DNA of 14,593 nt, taken from contig CAJFUH010000124.1 in assembly GCA_904420155.1 (NCBI GenBank), positions 1-14,593 of the forward strand, written 5' to 3'. Made by a program: the position numbers and the translations under genes. The notes beneath the pieces were generated by a model. That model ran no database searches. It saw only the letters and a program-made list of their open reading frames with translations, and was not told the DNA's origin. Positions 7,447 through 14,388 of this stretch are shown here, piece after piece; position 1 is the stretch's first letter, and each line of letters opens with the position of its first letter. Source of the stretch: an uncultured Clostridia bacterium. GTDB taxonomy: Bacteria > Bacillota > Clostridia > Oscillospirales > Acutalibacteraceae.

Positions 7447-7476
7447 ATTTTATCATATCCCGGGATTCCCGGTCAA
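7447..7476 (-). promoter_or_regulatory. Promoter-like sequence with 13-nt palindrome in spacer
   Basis: On the minus strand, TTGACC (7471-7476) and TAAAAT (7447-7452) are 18 bp apart. The spacer and part of the -35 hold the odd palindrome CCGGGA-A-TCCCGG (7460-7472, minus-strand reading), positioned where a repressor would block polymerase. A transcript from here would begin near 7440 and contain the candidate structured RNA before reaching the lipoprotein. The palindrome has no T run after it, so it is not an intrinsic terminator for gatB. Confidence 0.4.
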
Positions 7477-7502
7477 TGGAGACTATTTCAGTATAGTTCA
7501 TT

Positions 7503-8927
7503 CTATGCCTTTTCCTTTTGATGGATCAGCTTCTCCAGCATTTGCTGCGCCTGCTGGGGATTTGCCCTTCCTTTTGAACGTTTCATCGCCGCCCCCAACA
7601 AGGCTTTGATTGCCTGTTTTTTCCCCCGCAGATAATCCGCGGCAGCCTCTGGATACAATTGCAGGCATGTTTGGCAAAGCGTCTCCAGTTCCTTTTCCCC
7701 CATGTCTTCCTTTTGAATCTTCGCAAGGGATTGTTCCAGGGGATCCCCTGTGGCAATGAGATGGGCCAAGACCTCCTTGGCATAATTTCGGCGGATGCTC
7801 CCCGCCTCTATCCCTTGCAAAAACTCCCCAAATTGGCGGGGGGACAGCGGGAAAGCCCCCGATTCCTTTTCCTCTTCGTTTTGAAAGGCGGCGAACAGGT
7901 GCGTCAGCATCCATTTTGCCGCCAGGGAAGGTTTTTGCACCCACCGGCAGGCTTCTTCAAAATAATCCGCTACTTTTGGATACTTTATCAAAGACGACGC
8001 TTCCTGGGGGGATAGCCCCTCCTGTTGATAACGTTTCCGTTTCTGCATGGGAAGCTCTGGCAGCTCCCTGTTCCATGCTTCCAATTCTTGAGGGGACAGC
8101 GCCACTGGGGGGATATCCGGCTCTTCAAAATACAGGTAGTCTGTTTCCGCCTCTTTTTTCCGCATCAATTGGGTGGTACCGGTCTTCTGGTCGTACCGGC
8201 GGGTTTCCCGGCAGACTTCCTCCCCACGCTCCAAAAGCTCCACCTGTCGGCGGAACTCATATTCTACCGCCTTTACCAAATAAGAAAGGGAATTCATATT
8301 TTTAATTTCCGTACGTTCTCCTAATGTTCGTTGCCCTTTGGGGCGCACTGAAATATTAACGTCGCACCGCAGGGAACCCTCCTGCATTTTCCCATCGGAG
8401 ATCCCCAAATACCGCATGATCCCCTGAAGCTGTTCCAGGTAATCCGCCGCTTCCCGGGCGGACCGAAAATCAGGGTGGGTGACAATTTCAATCAATGGGA
8501 CGCCCGCCCGATTGTAGTCCACCAGGACATCCGACCCATTATGTATCAGTTTTCCCGCGTCCTCCTCCATATGGATGCGCTGAATGCGAATGACCTTTCC
8601 ATTGGACAGCTCCAACCAGCCCGGTCCGCATATAGGGACCTGCTGCTGGGTGATCTGATACGCTTTGGCCAGGTCAGGATAAAAATAATGTTTGCGGGAC
8701 ATTTGGGATTTGAGATGGACTTCACAATGCAGGGCAAGGCCCGCCAACGCCGCAAAATGGACCGCTTCCCGGTTGAGTACCGGCAAAGTGCCGGGCATCC
8801 CGATGCAAACCGGGCAGCAGTCGGTATTGGGCGGCTGCCCAAAGCGGACAGGGCATCTGCAAAATATTTTGGTCTGGGTATTCAGCTCTACATGGGTCTC
8901 TAACCCCATCACAAGTTCATATTCCAC
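7503..8927 (-). CDS. gatB: Asp/Glu-tRNA(Asn/Gln) amidotransferase subunit B
   Basis: GatB binds the mischarged tRNA and carries the kinase active site that phosphorylates Glu-tRNA(Gln) or Asp-tRNA(Asn) before amidation in the GatCAB complex. The start is taken as GTG (8925-8927), giving YELVMGLETHVELNT, the canonical GatB N-terminus. GGAAGGA lies about 6 nt upstream, and the longer frame from 8963 would run 55 nt into gatA. From this start the protein has 474 residues and overlaps gatA by 19 nt. Motifs: the zinc-knuckle cysteines FCRCP and CCPVC (about 23-41), RKHYFYPDLAKAYQITQ, HMEEDAGK, DYNRAGVPLIEIVT, LRCDVNISVRPKG and RTEIKNMNS, followed by a helical tail and C-terminal YqeY-like domain ending LIHQKEKA. 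It is the last gene of gatCAB. Confidence 0.96.
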   Translation of the reverse strand: MEYELVMGLETHVELNTQTKIFCRCPVRFGQPPNTDCCPVCIGMPGTLPVLNREAVHFAALAGLALHCEVHLKSQMSRKHYFYPDLAKAYQITQQQVPICGPGWLELSNGKVIRIQRIHMEEDAGKLIHNGSDVLVDYNRAGVPLIEIVTHPDFRSAREAADYLEQLQGIMRYLGISDGKMQEGSLRCDVNISVRPKGQRTLGERTEIKNMNSLSYLVKAVEYEFRRQVELLERGEEVCRETRRYDQKTGTTQLMRKKEAETDYLYFEEPDIPPVALSPQELEAWNRELPELPMQKRKRYQQEGLSPQEASSLIKYPKVADYFEEACRWVQKPSLAAKWMLTHLFAAFQNEEEKESGAFPLSPRQFGEFLQGIEAGSIRRNYAKEVLAHLIATGDPLEQSLAKIQKEDMGEKELETLCQTCLQLYPEAAADYLRGKKQAIKALLGAAMKRSKGRANPQQAQQMLEKLIHQKEKA

Positions 8928-10384
8928 AGCGATTCCTTCCAATCTTTCCCCGTTTGATAACAAGCGTCCGTATACTGTTCAAAACAATAAGCCGCCTGCA
9001 GCAGCATCGGCTCGCTGAATTTGGGACCTGTGAGCTGCATCCCGATGGGCAAGCCCGTGTGATCCCGTCCGCAGGGTATCGAAACCGCCGGCAGGCCCGC
9101 TAAATTGGCAGGCACGGTACAGATATCCGTCTGATAATGATCCACGCACTTTTCTTTTTCCCCAATGCCATAAGCGGTGCCGGATGTGGTGGGCGATAAC
9201 AGGAAATCACATTGAACAAAGGCTTGGGCGAAACTTTTTTGAATTTCTTTCTGCAATTGCTGGGCCTTGCGGTAATAGGCGTCGTAATATTCCTGGCTCA
9301 GTACATAAGTGCCCAATAAAATGCGATGTTTTACTTCCTTGCCAAACCCTTCTCCCCGGCTTTTACCAATCAAATCCGGTATGGAATCATAGTGGCTGGC
9401 CCGATGCCCAAACCGCACGCCGTCATACCGTCCCAGGTTGGAAGCGGCTTGTGCGCAGGATAAAATATAATACACAGGCAGCGCGCATTGTAAAGCGGGA
9501 ATCTTTATGGTAATCCGCTGAGCCCCTAAAGATTCTAAGATTTTTGCCCCCTCTTCCATGGCCTGGTCAACTTCTGGAATGGTCCCCCGCCCATATTCCT
9601 GTACCACGCCGAACCGGAGTCCGGAGATCTCTTTCCCCAGCCTTTCGACGCATGGCTCCCGTACTGCCTGCACGCTGGTGGAGTCCTGCGGGTCGCAAAA
9701 GGAAATGGCATCTAAAACAATCGCGGCATCCTCCACAGTAGCGCAAATAGGGCCAATCTGGTCCAACCCGGACGCGTGGGCGATTAATCCCCTGCGGGAA
9801 ACCGCCCCATACGTGGGCTTAACCCCAATTATACCGCAAAAGGAAGCCGGTTGGCGGATCGAACCGCCGGTATCGGACCCCAACCCATATACCGCCAAAT
9901 TGGCCGCTACGGCCGCCGCTGTCCCGCTGGAGCTGCCTCCCGGCACGCATGACAGGCGCACGGGATTGCGGGTAGCGCCATAATAAGAGGTTTCCCCGGA
10001 AGATCCCATAGCAAATTCATCCAAATTGCTTTTTCCCAATAAGACCGCCTGTTCTTTTTGCAGCCGTTCCCACACAGCCGCGTCGTAAATGGGGATATAG
10101 TTTTCCAACATTTTGGAGGCGCAGGTTGTCCGGACGCCTCTCGTGGAAATATTGTCCTTTAACGTCATGGGAACGCCTTCTAATAAACCCAACGGGCGCT
10201 TTTCCTTCCTTTTCCCATCCACTGCGCGGGCTTGGGACAGGGCAAGTTCCCCTGTCTGCGTGATATAAGCATTGAGTTGTTTTTGCTGTTCCATTCTGCG
10301 GAGAAAGGCTTCCGTCAATTCCTCACAGGAGAGTTTCCCTTCTTGTAGCCATTGATGAATGGTTTTGATCCTGCCTTGTCGCAT
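8909..10384 (-). CDS. gatA: Asp/Glu-tRNA(Asn/Gln) amidotransferase subunit A (amidase)
   Basis: A 491-residue amidase-signature subunit that hydrolyses glutamine and delivers ammonia to GatB. The Ser-cisSer-Lys triad is visible as K76 (PMTLKDNIS), S151 in GGSSSGTAAAVAA and S175 in DTGGSIRQPASFCG; the 24-residue spacing of the two serines fits the family. Other GatA blocks are LLGKSNLDEFAMGSSGE, KPTYGAVSRRGLIAHASGLDQIGP, ILLGTYVLSQEYYDAYY and PAVSIPCG. The ATG at 10382-10384 has only a modest purine-rich site (GAGAAGAA). It lies 68 nt after gatC and overlaps gatB by 19 nt at its 3' end, so A and B are probably translationally coupled. Presence of GatCAB implies that the host makes Gln-tRNA(Gln), Asn-tRNA(Asn) or both by the indirect route. 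Confidence 0.97.
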   Translation of the reverse strand: MRQGRIKTIHQWLQEGKLSCEELTEAFLRRMEQQKQLNAYITQTGELALSQARAVDGKRKEKRPLGLLEGVPMTLKDNISTRGVRTTCASKMLENYIPIYDAAVWERLQKEQAVLLGKSNLDEFAMGSSGETSYYGATRNPVRLSCVPGGSSSGTAAAVAANLAVYGLGSDTGGSIRQPASFCGIIGVKPTYGAVSRRGLIAHASGLDQIGPICATVEDAAIVLDAISFCDPQDSTSVQAVREPCVERLGKEISGLRFGVVQEYGRGTIPEVDQAMEEGAKILESLGAQRITIKIPALQCALPVYYILSCAQAASNLGRYDGVRFGHRASHYDSIPDLIGKSRGEGFGKEVKHRILLGTYVLSQEYYDAYYRKAQQLQKEIQKSFAQAFVQCDFLLSPTTSGTAYGIGEKEKCVDHYQTDICTVPANLAGLPAVSIPCGRDHTGLPIGMQLTGPKFSEPMLLQAAYCFEQYTDACYQTGKDWKESLWNMNL

Positions 10385-10452
10385 ATCGTTCTTCTCTCAT
10401 CCCTCATAAACCGTTTGATGGGATTCCCCCATAAATCGGAGAATCCTTCTCT

Positions 10453-10728
10453 TTATCTTCTCCCCTGAAGAAAGAAAAATCCATCCTTGCTTTGTTCCGT
10501 GTTATACAAAAGTGCCTGAGGGTCATGAAATTGCTTCATCTGATCTTCCCGCAAAGGCGCTGTCATTTCTATAGAGATATCCGTCTCTTCCATACTGGAT
10601 GCTGTCTCGCACACCGCATGGGCAAAGGCGATAATCTCATCCATCTCCTGCGTGAGTTCCTGCTTTTCTTCCGGCTCCAGCGAGAGTTTCGCCAGCTGAC
10701 ACAGCCGCTCCATTTCCTCCTGTTTCAT
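10453..10728 (-). CDS. gatC: Asp/Glu-tRNA(Asn/Gln) amidotransferase subunit C
   Basis: GatC is the small subunit that wraps around the GatA-GatB interface and stabilises it. The ATG at 10726-10728 gives 91 residues beginning MKQEEMERLCQLAKLSLEPEEK, with the typical GatC order: LAKLSL helix, EMDEIIAFAHAV helix, then an extended loop (PLREDQ) ending LLYNTEQSKDGFFFLQGRR, close to the usual pattern of a proline/acidic linker followed by a FFxVP-like end. GAGGAAAG lies directly upstream. The same frame is open to 10848, but that extension has no ribosome binding site, is unlike GatC, and runs through the promoter. It is the first gene of gatCAB. Confidence 0.93.
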   Translation of the reverse strand: MKQEEMERLCQLAKLSLEPEEKQELTQEMDEIIAFAHAVCETASSMEETDISIEMTAPLREDQMKQFHDPQALLYNTEQSKDGFFFLQGRR

Positions 10729-10759
10729 ACTTTCCTCGATCCTTTCGTCCTTTAGATTC

Positions 10760-10788
10760 AGTATATCATAGCAGCAAACGACTGAAAA
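10760..10788 (-). promoter_or_regulatory. Sigma-A-type promoter for gatCAB
   Basis: The minus strand has TTTTCA (10783-10788), 17 bp, then TATACT (10760-10765), with a predicted start about 25 nt before the gatC ATG. The -35 is poor and the -10 good. Confidence 0.55.
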
Positions 10789-10812
10789 GATCTTTACGAG
10801 GAGAAAACGTGC

Positions 10813-10833
10813 TTTTGCAAAGCAAATGCAAAA
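10813..10833. repeat. Inverted repeat TTTTGCA-N7-TGCAAAA upstream of gatC
   Basis: A perfect 7-bp inverted repeat with a 7-nt centre. It lies 25 bp upstream of the gatC -35 element and 10 bp downstream of an isolated consensus TTGACA (10843-10848, minus strand) for which I find no matching -10. It could be an operator for the gat operon or a minor hairpin. Confidence 0.35.
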
Positions 10834-10887
10834 TTTTCCGGCTGTCAAAAAAACAATTTCTTTTAATAATTACATGAGGGGGAAGAA

Positions 10888-11042
10888 TGGGGAACCCCTC
10901 GCTAGGGTTCCCCACGGTCAAACCGTCCACCGGACGGTTTGGCCTCCCCTCCTGAGCTTCTGGGATTCTTGAAGATTTCGCCCATTACGATGGGCGAGGA
11001 AGGGCTCCGCCCCTCCACCCCGCCGCCTTTTGAAAAAGGCGG
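10888..11042. repeat. Array of five tandem hairpins, probable interspersed palindromic repeat
   Basis: Five successive stem-loops fill this stretch. (1) TGGGGAACCC/GGGTTCCCCA, 10888-10914, loop 7. (2) GGTCAAACCGTCC/GGACGGTTTGGCC, 10916-10944, 13 bp with one G-U, loop ACC. (3) TCGCCCAT/ATGGGCGA, 10978-10997, loop TACG. (4) GGAAGGGC/GCCCCTCC, 10998-11016, loop TCC, one mismatch. (5) CCGCCTTT/AAAGGCGG, 11023-11042, loop TGAA. GC-rich material continues to about 11118. No coding function is credible. The wobble pairs do not favour one strand, which suggests a DNA-level palindromic element rather than one folded RNA. I suspect a multicopy intergenic repeat of Oscillospirales-type genomes, from memory only. 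Confidence 0.55.
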
Positions 11043-11119
11043 GCGAAAACTTTTATGTTTCGGCGCGGGCGGCCTGTTTTTTTCCAAAGAAAGCTCAGTG
11101 CGCGGCGTGCCCGCCTTAG

Positions 11120-11161
11120 AAAAAAGCGCCAAACCTATTTCTAAAATAGGACGGCGCTTTT
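11120..11161 (-). terminator. Strong bidirectional Rho-independent terminator after the M23 gene
   Basis: The stem AAAAGCGCC (11122-11130) pairs with GGCGCTTTT (11153-11161), followed inward by CCTATTT/AAATAGG (11134-11140/11144-11150) around a CTA loop, with a small internal loop between. On the minus strand it ends in six T (11120-11125), about 40 nt beyond the peptidase stop codon. The plus strand also ends in four T. Confidence 0.85.
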
Positions 11162-11203
11162 CTCATATTCAGTATGTAGAAAGTTTTTTGCCTTACCTGC
11201 CTG

Positions 11204-12586
11204 TTACCCTTTTAAAAACGGCAGAGGATCTATACGGGTTCCATTGTCCCATACCTCAAAGTGCAGATGGGCGCCATAGGAATCGCCGGTATCCCCTACC
11301 AAAGCGATCGGGTCGCCCCGTTTCACGGTATCCCCTACATTGACAAGGATCTCATCACAGTGGGCGTATTGGGTGGCGTATCCATCCCCGTGATCAATCA
11401 TCACATAATAGCCCCATCCGCTCCCCCAACTGTCGGTCCGGTTTACCCGGATTACCACACCGTCTTCTGCGGATACGATCTTGGCCCGATAAACATTGGC
11501 ACCCGCAATATCAATGCCCCTGTGATATCCGTACTGCGGGCGGTTTCCAAAATAGCTGGTAATGGTGGTAAACCCAGGCAAAGGCCAAAGGTATTTGGCC
11601 CCGGTCGCCGGGGGCTGGGGCTCTGGATCCGGTTCCGGCTTTGAAGATTCTTCAGGCGGTCTGGGGGATTCCTCTGACGGCCGGGAAGAGGGGCTGGATG
11701 AAGAATCCGAAGGCTTTGAACTGCTGGAAGAGCCGGAAGAAGGCTGACTGCTGGGCTGCGAAGAACTGGCCGCCTCCTGCTGGGCCCGCTGGTTGGCCAC
11801 ATATTCCTTATGCCAGCGGGACAATTCTTCGTCAAACTGTTCTTTTTCCTTGGCCGCTTCTTCCTGCTGTCCACGGGCCTCTCCCTCTTGCCCCTCTAAT
11901 TCCTGGATGACTTGGTTGCATTCCTGCTGCAAAGCATCCAATTCCTTTTTCTGGGCGTCCAATTTCTGTTTGGATCCCATCACCTGTTCCCGATTGCCCT
12001 GGATCGCCTCCCGTTCCGCAGAAATGCTGTTTACTGAAGTTTTCAGTCCCTCTATGAGCTGGGTGTCCCGCTGAGAAACCCGTTGTAAGATCATGGCCTT
12101 ATCGAGGAAATCGTTCACATCCGTCGCGCCTAACAGGATATCCAGGGTAGACGCCTCTCCCGCCATATAAATGGCGCGCAGCCTCTTTTTGAGGAATTCC
12201 ATATCCGTTTCAATTTGACGCTCTGTCTCCGCAATCTGCGCGCTTTTTTCCTCAATTTCCTGATCCAGCCGGCCGATCTGTTTCTCTGTGTTGCGAATCT
12301 GCTCCTTTAAAACCTCCATTTGCTCTTCCAGGGTATTTCGATATTCTAATTGCCTGCTTTTGTCTTGCCGGATCTCTTCCAGCTTTTGCTCCAACTCCGC
12401 TTGTCTAGCGTTCAATTCCCGTTCTTTTTGATCCAGTTCCCCTTTTTGCTGAAGGAGCTGATCCTCCTGGGACGTCAGGGAAGAAGTGTCCGCCGCTGTG
12501 CTGTAAGATAACGTCTGAGGCGCCGCAAGGATTGCACATGCCAGCACGCCGGCCAACACTTTCCTCCATCTCCCTAAATGATGCAT
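11204..12586 (-). CDS. Secreted coiled-coil M23 peptidase (CwlO/PcsB/EnvC-like)
   Basis: A 460-residue exported peptidoglycan hydrolase. The signal peptide is MHHLGRWRKVLAGVLACAILAAP, with cleavage likely near residues 30-33. Residues about 38-255 form long heptad-rich coiled coils (QKGELDQKERELNARQAELEQ; further runs rich in E, Q and K), then a Ser/Pro/Glu-rich linker (about 265-325), then a LytM/M23 domain (about 333-460). Zinc ligands H355, D359 (HRGIDIAG) and H442 (HLHFEV) and catalytic histidines H409 (YAHC) and H440 are all present, so the enzyme should be active as an endopeptidase on peptide cross-links. The usual YAHL/YGHL is YAHC here. The layout resembles PcsB, CwlO and EnvC, which FtsEX activates through the coiled coil; no ftsEX is in this window. 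It has its own promoter and terminator, so it is monocistronic. Confidence 0.93.
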   Translation of the reverse strand: MHHLGRWRKVLAGVLACAILAAPQTLSYSTAADTSSLTSQEDQLLQQKGELDQKERELNARQAELEQKLEEIRQDKSRQLEYRNTLEEQMEVLKEQIRNTEKQIGRLDQEIEEKSAQIAETERQIETDMEFLKKRLRAIYMAGEASTLDILLGATDVNDFLDKAMILQRVSQRDTQLIEGLKTSVNSISAEREAIQGNREQVMGSKQKLDAQKKELDALQQECNQVIQELEGQEGEARGQQEEAAKEKEQFDEELSRWHKEYVANQRAQQEAASSSQPSSQPSSGSSSSSKPSDSSSSPSSRPSEESPRPPEESSKPEPDPEPQPPATGAKYLWPLPGFTTITSYFGNRPQYGYHRGIDIAGANVYRAKIVSAEDGVVIRVNRTDSWGSGWGYYVMIDHGDGYATQYAHCDEILVNVGDTVKRGDPIALVGDTGDSYGAHLHFEVWDNGTRIDPLPFLKG

Positions 12587-12654
12587 CGGTTACGATCCCC
12601 CTTCTCTTTGGACAACCACTGTATAAAAGTATCTATTTCCCGTCTTTAAAATTT

Positions 12655-12683
12655 AGTGTACCGGCCCTCTGATTGGTTGTCAA
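12655..12683 (-). promoter_or_regulatory. Near-consensus sigma-A promoter for the M23 peptidase gene
   Basis: The minus strand has a perfect TTGACA (12678-12683), a 17-bp spacer and TACACT (12655-12660). The predicted start leaves a leader of about 62 nt before the ATG, with AAGGGGGA as the ribosome binding site about 10 nt upstream of the ATG. This is the best -35 match paired with a -10 in the window. Confidence 0.8.
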
Positions 12684-12871
12684 GAAAATCTTCCCTATTT
12701 TTTTGACTTTTTCTGCAATTTTCTCCACTCTTTTCCTTAGTAATCTTTTATCGGTCGCACATGTGAAAAACACGCGATATTCTTAAAATAATAACTAAAA
12801 TCATTCTTTTTTTACTGTTTTTATAAAACTATATTCTTTTTACATTGATTTTCTTGTTTTTTGACCTTTTA

Positions 12872-12900
12872 TTGCCTTTTTGTGCAGATAATGATACAAT
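12872..12900 (+). promoter_or_regulatory. Promoter for the sugar transferase gene
   Basis: TTGCCT (12872-12877), 17 bp, then TACAAT (12895-12900) preceded by TGA, forming an extended -10. Transcription would start near 12907, about 59 nt before the first in-frame ATG. Confidence 0.6.
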
Positions 12901-12906
12901 TCTATC

Positions 12907-12919
12907 GGGGAATATCTCC
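12907..12919 (+). promoter_or_regulatory. Hairpin at the predicted transcript 5' end, followed by T runs
   Basis: GGGGA (12907-12911) can pair with TCTCC (12915-12919), one pair being G-U, with an ATA loop, right at the predicted transcript start. TGTTTTCTTTTTG and a further run of seven T follow. It could protect the 5' end or act as a weak pause or attenuator, but the stem is short. Confidence 0.25.
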
Positions 12920-12965
12920 CTGTTTTCTTTTTGATTTTTTTGATTAAAATTCTATTGGCAATTTA

Positions 12966-14348
12966 ATGATTTCTGTTTTGATGAGTTCCTCGTTTAAGGT
13001 CGTGTTATCTTTGAAAAAAAACTGGCAGATGAACCGGTTTGTGATTTTTTTTCTCTCCTTGGTTTTATTTGTGATACACCTTGATCTGTTCCAGCATGTG
13101 TGGAGACAGTGTTATTCCTTGGGCAGGCCCCTCGGGGAACGCTGGACATTCCTGCTCTTCTATACCGTTTTGCTGGCCATCCTCTCGTTTGGTTTTAACG
13201 CTTATCGCCTGGGGCGGCTGCGGCCGGTGGAATTGGCCTATTCCCAAGGGATCGCGTTATTCTTCGTCAATTTTATCACCTATTGGGAACTATGCCTTTT
13301 TCAAGGCCGTCTGGTTCCCATCCGTGCCATAATCGGCCTGCTGGGGGTACAAATCATTTTCATCGTGATTTGGTCCGTAGCGGCAGGTTGGCTGTATCGA
13401 AAGCTGTTTCCCCCATTGAAGATGCTGATTATTTATAACGGCGCTTTCTGCCAAAAAGAAAAATTGGTAGAAAAGATCCGGCAGCACCCGGAACACTTTC
13501 TAATTGTTGGAACCCTGGACTGCCGCCAGCCGGAAGAAGTCTTGTTCCGGGAATTGGAACGGCAAGAAGCCGTCATGCTTTATGATCTTCCCGTCTCCCA
13601 GTATGATCTTCTGCTCCCATTCTGCCTGGCCCGCTCGATTTGCGTTTATCTCACCCCAACGGTATCCGATATCCTTTTGCAATCTTCCGAGGAAGTCTTT
13701 TCTTCCGGGCCGTTGATTCGTTGTATCAAAAACCAAGGGTTGACGGCAGGCCAACGGTTTGCCAAACGAATGTTGGATCTGACGGCTTCCTTTTTCTGTT
13801 TAATCATTGCTTCTCCATGCATGGCGGTTATCGCCCTGGCCATCAAATGTTACGACGGCGGGCCTGTCTTCTTCCGTCAAAAGCGCTGCACGATAAACGG
13901 CAAAATTTTTTCTATCATCAAATTCCGGAGTATGGTGGTGGACGCGGAAAAGGACGGTATTTTCCAGCCTCAAAACAACACGGATCCCCGGATTACCCCC
14001 ATCGGCCGCTTCCTGCGTAAAACCCATCTGGATGAACTGCCCCAGCTTTTTCATGTCCTAGCGGGAACCATGAGCTTTGTCGGGCCCCGCCCGGAGCGCA
14101 TAGAACACGTGCAAGAGTACACCAAACACCTGCCGGAGTTTGCGTTCCGGTTAAAAGTCAAGGGCGGCCTCACCGGATATGCCCAAGTGATGGGGGCCTA
14201 CAACACTTCCGCCTATGATAAACTGAAACTTGATCTCATATATATCCAGAATTACTCTTTATTTTTGGACCTAAAGCTGATACTGTTAACCATAAAAGGG
14301 ATCCTTTTTCATCCGGGTTCTGATGAACAAACGCCTTTTCTGGAATAA
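12966..14348 (+). CDS. Polyprenyl-phosphate sugar-1-phosphate transferase (bacterial sugar transferase)
   Basis: A 460-residue membrane enzyme of the WcaJ/RfbP/EpsL-type family, which transfers a sugar-1-phosphate from a UDP-sugar to undecaprenyl phosphate, the first step in exopolysaccharide, capsule or wall-glycan assembly. Four hydrophobic segments lie near residues 24-42, 61-79, 94-111 and 119-143, followed by a soluble domain (about 150-260), then the catalytic domain: KRMLD (268-272), a membrane re-entrant helix with P284, GGPVFFRQKR (298-307), KFRSM (319-323), the catalytic Asp-Glu pair in HLDELPQL (D356/E357) and SFVGPRPE (370-377). The sugar specificity cannot be read. The first ATG (12966) lacks a Shine-Dalgarno site. 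Alternatives are ATG 12981, TTG 13011 (AAGG 11 nt upstream) and ATG 13029, which would remove at most 21 residues before the first membrane segment. It stands alone rather than in a glycan cluster, at least within this window. Confidence 0.92.
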   Translation: MISVLMSSSFKVVLSLKKNWQMNRFVIFFLSLVLFVIHLDLFQHVWRQCYSLGRPLGERWTFLLFYTVLLAILSFGFNAYRLGRLRPVELAYSQGIALFFVNFITYWELCLFQGRLVPIRAIIGLLGVQIIFIVIWSVAAGWLYRKLFPPLKMLIIYNGAFCQKEKLVEKIRQHPEHFLIVGTLDCRQPEEVLFRELERQEAVMLYDLPVSQYDLLLPFCLARSICVYLTPTVSDILLQSSEEVFSSGPLIRCIKNQGLTAGQRFAKRMLDLTASFFCLIIASPCMAVIALAIKCYDGGPVFFRQKRCTINGKIFSIIKFRSMVVDAEKDGIFQPQNNTDPRITPIGRFLRKTHLDELPQLFHVLAGTMSFVGPRPERIEHVQEYTKHLPEFAFRLKVKGGLTGYAQVMGAYNTSAYDKLKLDLIYIQNYSLFLDLKLILLTIKGILFHPGSDEQTPFLE

Positions 14349-14388
14349 CAGGTCTTTAAAAACAAAAGGTAACCATCGGAATTCAGAT

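Larger units (their letters stand above)
7195..7502. other. Intergenic region between gatB and the lipoprotein gene
   Basis: These 308 nt hold no credible coding frame. They contain, from high to low coordinates, a 5-bp ACTAT/ATAGT stem just after gatB, the palindrome-bearing promoter-like sequence, a small TAGGA-TTT-TCCTA hairpin (7407-7419), the candidate structured RNA and the extended -10 promoter. I found no convincing Rho-independent terminator for gatCAB, so read-through into the lipoprotein operon or Rho-type termination is possible. Confidence 0.6.
10729..11203. other. Intergenic region between the M23 gene and gatC
   Basis: These 475 nt have no credible gene. From high to low coordinates they contain the bidirectional terminator after the M23 gene, a GC-rich stretch with the five-hairpin array, the TTTTGCA inverted repeat and the gatC promoter. 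The 76-codon minus-strand frame at 10902-11132 starts inside the terminator and runs through the hairpins, so I do not call it a gene. Confidence 0.6.
12587..12965. other. AT-rich divergent intergenic region
   Basis: These 379 nt between the divergent peptidase and sugar-transferase genes contain both promoters but no credible coding frame. The stretch from about 12690 to 12960 is far richer in A and T than the flanking genes, with many T runs on the plus strand, and could be intrinsically curved or a site for a nucleoid or regulatory protein. An 8-bp palindrome CACATGTG is at about 12759. I see no transposon ends. Confidence 0.6.

Noticed and set aside
8928..8963. 12-codon N-terminal extension of gatB
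   Set aside because: The GTG at 8927 has a good GGAAGGA site and gives the canonical GatB N-terminus. The longer form would overlap gatA by 55 nt.
10729..10848. 40-codon N-terminal extension of gatC
   Set aside because: It has no ribosome binding site, overlaps the promoter, and is unlike GatC. The internal ATG at 10728 has GAGGAAAG directly upstream and matches the family start.
10902..11132. Minus-strand 76-codon open frame with Pro/Gly/Lys-rich product
   Set aside because: It begins within the M23 terminator, has no ribosome binding site, and its sequence is dictated by the hairpins. Similar spurious frames are expected from GC-rich palindromic repeats.
11671..11799. Ser/Pro codon repeats in the M23 gene as a possible simple-sequence or phase-variable tract
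   Set aside because: It is an imperfect low-complexity linker without a uniform repeat unit, typical for linkers between coiled coil and M23 domains.
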